Made by a program: the position numbers and the translations under genes
Notes under the pieces: model-generated
What the model saw: the letters and a program-made list of their open reading frames with translations, nothing else
Told to the model about the DNA's origin: nothing
Database searches by the model: none
Part shown: piece after piece, positions 61,092 to 64,000 of the stretch
Layout of the letters: the number at the start of each line of letters is the position of its first letter
How positions within the stretch are numbered: position 1 is the stretch's first letter
Assembly (NCBI GenBank): GCA_964420285.1
Contig: CAYQTE010000013.1
Coordinates: 22,873-86,872 of the forward strand
Direction of reading: 5' to 3'
Length of the DNA stretch: 64,000 bases
Source of the DNA: CAYQTE01 sp964420285
GTDB taxonomy: Bacteria; Planctomycetota; Phycisphaerae; Tepidisphaerales; Tepidisphaeraceae

Positions 61092-61330
61092 GAACGATCC
61101 CTTTCCCCAACCAAAACCAAAGTCTCTCTTCGACCAATTCTCCGATTCTATCCGAAACCCTAATGTACTCTCTGTCCTCCTAATTAAGAAATTGATTGAT
61201 ACAGAAGACGTGGTAGTAATCACGCGCTATTCGTGGATAAGTATCACGTGATGTTTGTAACCCTATTCCAGATATAAAGTTACAAACGCTTTTATCGGAC
61301 TTTTCCTGTGGACGGCCTGTTGGCGAGTTG
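61092..61330. other. AT-rich region upstream of dnaN, possible replication origin
   Basis: More AT-rich than its surroundings (ATTAAGAAATTGATTGATAC, TATAAAGTTACAAACGC). It contains CGTGGATAA at 61232-61240, one mismatch from the DnaA box TTATCCACA on the other strand, and a fragment CCTGTGGA near 61305. The short sequence GATAAGTATCACGTGATG also lies here. The evidence is a single near-consensus box plus the dnaN neighbourhood, so the origin call is tentative. Confidence 0.3.
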
Positions 61331-61550
61331 CCGGGTGCGACAGGGTCAAATCGCACCCTTTGCGACAGGGTACCACCGACGCCGGCCGGCATGTCGCCAG
61401 CGGACGGTTCCACCAATTCCCACGCGATATCTTTTCCGCCGCCTATGCACAGGTCGTCCGCAAACTCGAGTACGGGCAATGTCCGGCCGGCAAAACGTGG
61501 CTGGCACCGGCGCTGGCGCCGATGCTCCTTGCAAGGCACTACCCTTGCGG

Positions 61551-61556
61551 TACAAC
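61551..61556 (+). promoter_or_regulatory. -10 hexamer TACAAC, leaderless arrangement
   Basis: TACAAC ends 6 nt before ATG 61563 and no ribosome-binding site is present. Confidence 0.4.
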
Positions 61557-61562
61557 GCCCCC

Positions 61563-61982
61563 ATGCCCATCCGGCGCATCGCGGTATATCTCTGGGCTGG
61601 ACCAACCACATGCATTGGCCTGGTCTTGGTTATCCTGGCCATCACATCCGGCGGCAGCGCCCGGGTTGTCGATGGTGTGATCGAAGCGGAAGGCGGCCTC
61701 GTCGAGATATTCCTTCGCCGCATCGTTGGCCTGTGGCTGGCCGGAGGCGCATCGGCCATGACGCTGGGCCATGTCGTCATCGCACGGAACCGCGCCTGCC
61801 ACGATCGAACGCGGGCCCACGAGCGCGTCCATGTCCGCCAATGCCAGCGCTGGGGCCCGCTGTTTCTGCCAGCCTATCTGGCGGCGTCGGCGGCGATGTT
61901 CCTGATGCGGAAAAATGCCTACCGCGATAATCCGTTTGAACGCGAGGCGTTCTCCCAGGCCGGGCCGGTTTCACGAGACTGA
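61563..61982 (+). CDS. Membrane protein with HERVH metal-binding-like motif
   Basis: A 139-residue protein with three hydrophobic segments (AVYLWAGPTTCIGLVLVILAI; VGLWLAGGASAMTLGHVVIA; FLPAYLAASAAMFL). Between them TRAHERVHVRQCQRWGP carries a HExxH-like HERVH, and NPFEREAFSQA follows the last helix, so a metalloprotease-like site is conceivable. The start is ATG 61563; the frame is open further upstream but lacks start signals. It converges on znuB with a 12-bp overlap. Function unknown. Confidence 0.65.
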   Translation: MPIRRIAVYLWAGPTTCIGLVLVILAITSGGSARVVDGVIEAEGGLVEIFLRRIVGLWLAGGASAMTLGHVVIARNRACHDRTRAHERVHVRQCQRWGPLFLPAYLAASAAMFLMRKNAYRDNPFEREAFSQAGPVSRD

Positions 61983-62858
61983 TCCGATTGCCCCCGCGCC
62001 CCGCCGCGTCAGAATCGCCACCCAAGCCCGCGCCGCCAGCAGCAGCAGAAAGTTCACAAGCACAATCGCCGGCCCCGGCGGCAGGAAGGTCCAATGGCCA
62101 TGAATCAGCATGCCAGCCAGCACCGAACCGCCGCCGGCGCCCGTCGACAAAAGCATCACGGTTTTCAATCGCCGTGAAAGGCTCAGTGCCGTCGCTCCCG
62201 GCAGCACCAAGAGCGCCGGCGCCAACAGATTTCCCACCAGCCACATGGTTGCGATGACCACCAACGCCAGCAGCCCGAACAGCAGATAGTGAATCATCCC
62301 CACCGCCACTCCGCTCACCTGGGCCATCGTCGGATCAAGGCAATACAGCAGCACCTGCCGACCCAGCAGCGCCACGATCAGCATCACCGCCGCCGACACA
62401 CACACGCTGGCCAGCGCATCAACCCGCGTGACGTCATCGACGCTTCCAAAGAGATACAACTCCCACGACGCCACCCCTTTGCCGCTGCCCTGCGCATACC
62501 ACTGAAACGCCACAAACCCCCACGCCAGGCTCGCCGCCACAAAGACCCCGATCGCCGCATCCGAACCGATCGACCCGCCCGCCGCTGATGAACCGCTTGG
62601 CGCGATCGAGCCCCGGCTCAGCCGCGCGATCGCCATCGCCGTCACCAGGCAAAACACCGCCGCCACCGCAAACGCCGGCTGTGAATCCCGCAACCCCGGC
62701 ACCAGCAGCGACAGGACAAACGCCGTCCCCACCCCGCCGAATCCCGCGTGGCTGATCCCCTCGCCCAGAAACGACCACCCGCGCAGGATCACCACGATCG
62801 ACATGACCGAGCAAGCCAATCCCAACGCCAGCGTCGCCACCATCGCCCAAAACATCAA
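61971..62858 (-). CDS. znuB: Zn/Mn-type ABC transporter permease (ABC-3 family)
   Basis: A 295-residue permease with about eight helices. WSFLGEGISHAGFGGVGTAF and AIGVFVAASLAWGFVAF plus LYLFGSVDDVTRVDA are the standard ABC-3 (ZnuB/MntB) blocks; LLVLPGATALSLSRRLKTVM near the C-terminus is also typical. GGAG precedes the start. It lies downstream of the ATPase gene. Metal specificity (zinc, manganese or iron) cannot be read from the sequence. Confidence 0.88.
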   Translation of the reverse strand: MMFWAMVATLALGLACSVMSIVVILRGWSFLGEGISHAGFGGVGTAFVLSLLVPGLRDSQPAFAVAAVFCLVTAMAIARLSRGSIAPSGSSAAGGSIGSDAAIGVFVAASLAWGFVAFQWYAQGSGKGVASWELYLFGSVDDVTRVDALASVCVSAAVMLIVALLGRQVLLYCLDPTMAQVSGVAVGMIHYLLFGLLALVVIATMWLVGNLLAPALLVLPGATALSLSRRLKTVMLLSTGAGGGSVLAGMLIHGHWTFLPPGPAIVLVNFLLLLAARAWVAILTRRGAGAIGSVS

Positions 62859-62878
62859 TCACATCTCCAAGAACTCAG

Positions 62879-62960
62879 AAATGGATAATTGACAATGGAC
62901 AATTGATAATTGAGGAAGCAGGTTTTTCTCATTATCCACTGTCCATTATCCATTATTCAT
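62879..62960. repeat. Inverted repeat of GGATAATTGACAATGGACAA type
   Basis: Left arm AATGGATAATTGACAATGGA and right arm ATCCACTGTCCATTATCCAT pair across a 16-nt loop. It lies between znuC and znuB and reaches into the end of the znuC frame, whose last residues (AMNNG) and stop codon it supplies. The same motif (CAATGGATAATGGACAGTTG) is embedded in family B copy 3 near 40276-40312. Confidence 0.8.
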
Positions 62961-63707
62961 GGCCTTTACTCCAAGTCCCAGCGCCTCGACATCGCACCCG
63001 AACATCGACAGCGCCAATTCCGGCGGGATCGCGTGCGGCACGTCGTGGTAATGCACCGTCACGTTCAAACACGCCACGCGATCCGATATCGCCCCGATCG
63101 TCCGCAGATCATGACTCACCAGCACGATCGTCAATCCCATATCCTTCTTCAGCCCCATCAGAAACTCGATGAACATCCGCTGCCCAACCACGTCAATGCC
63201 CGTCGTGGGTTCATCGAGCAGCAGGAGCCGCGGCCGGGCCACCAGCGCCCGCGCCATCAGTGCCCTCTGAAGCTGCCCGCCGGAGAGATTCCCGATCGGT
63301 TCATCGGCCAGTTCGCGCATCCCGACCTTGTCGATCAGCTCCTCGGCGTGGCGAAGATCATCCCTGGAAAACCCGGACAGAATCGGCGTTTTGCCCGTCA
63401 ATCCCAATCGAATAAGCTGCCGCACGCTCAGTGGAAAATCCGCCCGCACAAACGGATTCTGCGGCAGATAGCCCACAACGTCGCCGCGTCGCACGGCCGC
63501 CGACGGATCAAGCCCCGCCACGCGGATCGTTCCCCGCGTCGGCTCCAGCAGCCCCAGCAGCAGCCGCATCAACGTCGTCTTCCCGCCGCCGTTGGGCCCG
63601 ATCACCCCCAGCACCGTCCCGGCTTCCACGTCGAGGTTGATGTGCTTGAGCACAAGCCTCTGCCCAAACGCGAAATCCACCTGCGACAAGCCGATGATCG
63701 AAGCCAT
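62946..63707 (-). CDS. znuC: Zn/Mn-type ABC transporter ATPase
   Basis: A 253-residue ATPase: Walker A IGPNGGGKTTLM, signature LSGGQLQRALMARAL, Walker B LLLLDEPTTGID, and switch His in VLVSHDLRTIG. YLPQNPFVRADFPLSVRQLI (Q-loop region) is typical of ZnuC/MntA-type ATPases. ATG 63707 (MASIIGLSQVDF) is the start; the frame runs on to 63965 without start signals. No binding protein gene (znuA) is seen within the window; it may lie beyond the right edge. Confidence 0.88.
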   Translation of the reverse strand: MASIIGLSQVDFAFGQRLVLKHINLDVEAGTVLGVIGPNGGGKTTLMRLLLGLLEPTRGTIRVAGLDPSAAVRRGDVVGYLPQNPFVRADFPLSVRQLIRLGLTGKTPILSGFSRDDLRHAEELIDKVGMRELADEPIGNLSGGQLQRALMARALVARPRLLLLDEPTTGIDVVGQRMFIEFLMGLKKDMGLTIVLVSHDLRTIGAISDRVACLNVTVHYHDVPHAIPPELALSMFGCDVEALGLGVKAMNNG

Positions 63708-64000
63708 CACCCCAAAGGCTACGCCAAACCGGCCCCCACGCCAAATGCGCCGCGGCAAACAACCAGCCCGCCCGCATGCCGAGGCGCGCGGCGATTTCTT
63801 TCCTGACCATTTGCCCGGCCGAGTCCAATCTGCGCTCGCGGGAAATTGAACCGCGACTCGACTGAGCTCGTCGAAGTCCAAGCACACCAGGAATCGCCAG
63901 GAAAAATGGACTCGCCACAGAGGTATCCGAGGATCAAAGAGAAAAGGCAAATACAAATCAACCACGGATGGCCACTGATGGGCACGGATAGGAGAACACT
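63708..64000. other. Right edge, gene-free with repeat fragment
   Basis: No gene is visible. The part near 63944-63990 (AACCACGGATGGCCACTGAT GGGCACGGAT) resembles the ACGGAT-type direct repeats seen in many planctomycetal genomes. Anything beyond the edge is unknown. Confidence 0.35.

Overview
The window looks like chromosomal DNA of a GC-rich planctomycete, most likely of class Phycisphaerae. The signs are an ECF sigma factor next to a zinc-ribbon Ser/Thr kinase, several small membrane proteins ending in a CGYDLR...RCPECG zinc ribbon, exported proteins with a TTQP/TTRP-like tetrapeptide close to the signal peptide, and a giant exported protein with an N-terminal LESLESRRLLSA motif. This is inference from sequence style. 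No rRNA or tRNA gene was recognised.

Layout. 0.4-8 kb: small conserved protein, ABC-F ATPase, ECF sigma factor, receptor-like kinase, orphan NMT1-type binding protein. 8-14.6 kb: coiled-coil membrane protein, HEAT-repeat protein, crystallin-like protein, small LuxR-type regulator, C39-like lipoprotein. 14.7-19.8 kb: complete five-gene branched-chain amino-acid ABC transporter (livKHMGF). 20-24.4 kb: S55-type protein, an antitoxin remnant and a higBA toxin-antitoxin pair. 24.7-30 kb: conserved proteins with fliM and a CPBP protease. 30.7-33.5 kb: HEPN-type protein and parDE. 33.6-37.3 kb: sedolisin/RTX exported protein. 38-42 kb: repeat-rich DNA with a wrecked REP-associated transposase, then a YihY membrane protein. 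42-49.5 kb: tandem SGNH esterase, PEGA/TolB-like lipoprotein, YHS protein, vapBC-like pair. 49.5-53.3 kb: pilD, aroK, pyrH, frr. 54.3-61.1 kb: a 1639-residue type ISP restriction-modification enzyme downstream of dnaN-dciA-abrB on the same strand. 61.5-63.7 kb: znuBC-type metal transporter.

The most unusual layer is intergenic. Two repeat families recur. Family A (five copies) is a ~220-bp near-perfect palindrome whose arms co-vary, and one copy sits inside a broken RAYT transposase gene exactly after its HWH motif. Family B (three full copies plus one split copy) is a modular ~400-650 bp element with a fixed order of modules: a TTTTCCTCTTGCAAA...TTGTTAGG head, a G/C homopolymer tract and a TACGAAATGCGCC...CCGCGATATTCGGC tail. 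In the split copy the head and tail flank higBA; in another copy the G tract has grown to about 94 nt. Genes for phage defence and toxin-antitoxin functions (higBA, parDE, vapBC-like, lone AbrB, HEPN, type ISP) lie scattered among these repeats.

Several genes (pyrH, frr and three others) have a TAnnnT -10 hexamer exactly 6 nt before the start codon and no ribosome-binding site, which suggests leaderless mRNAs. All comparisons were made by eye on this sequence; no database search was possible.
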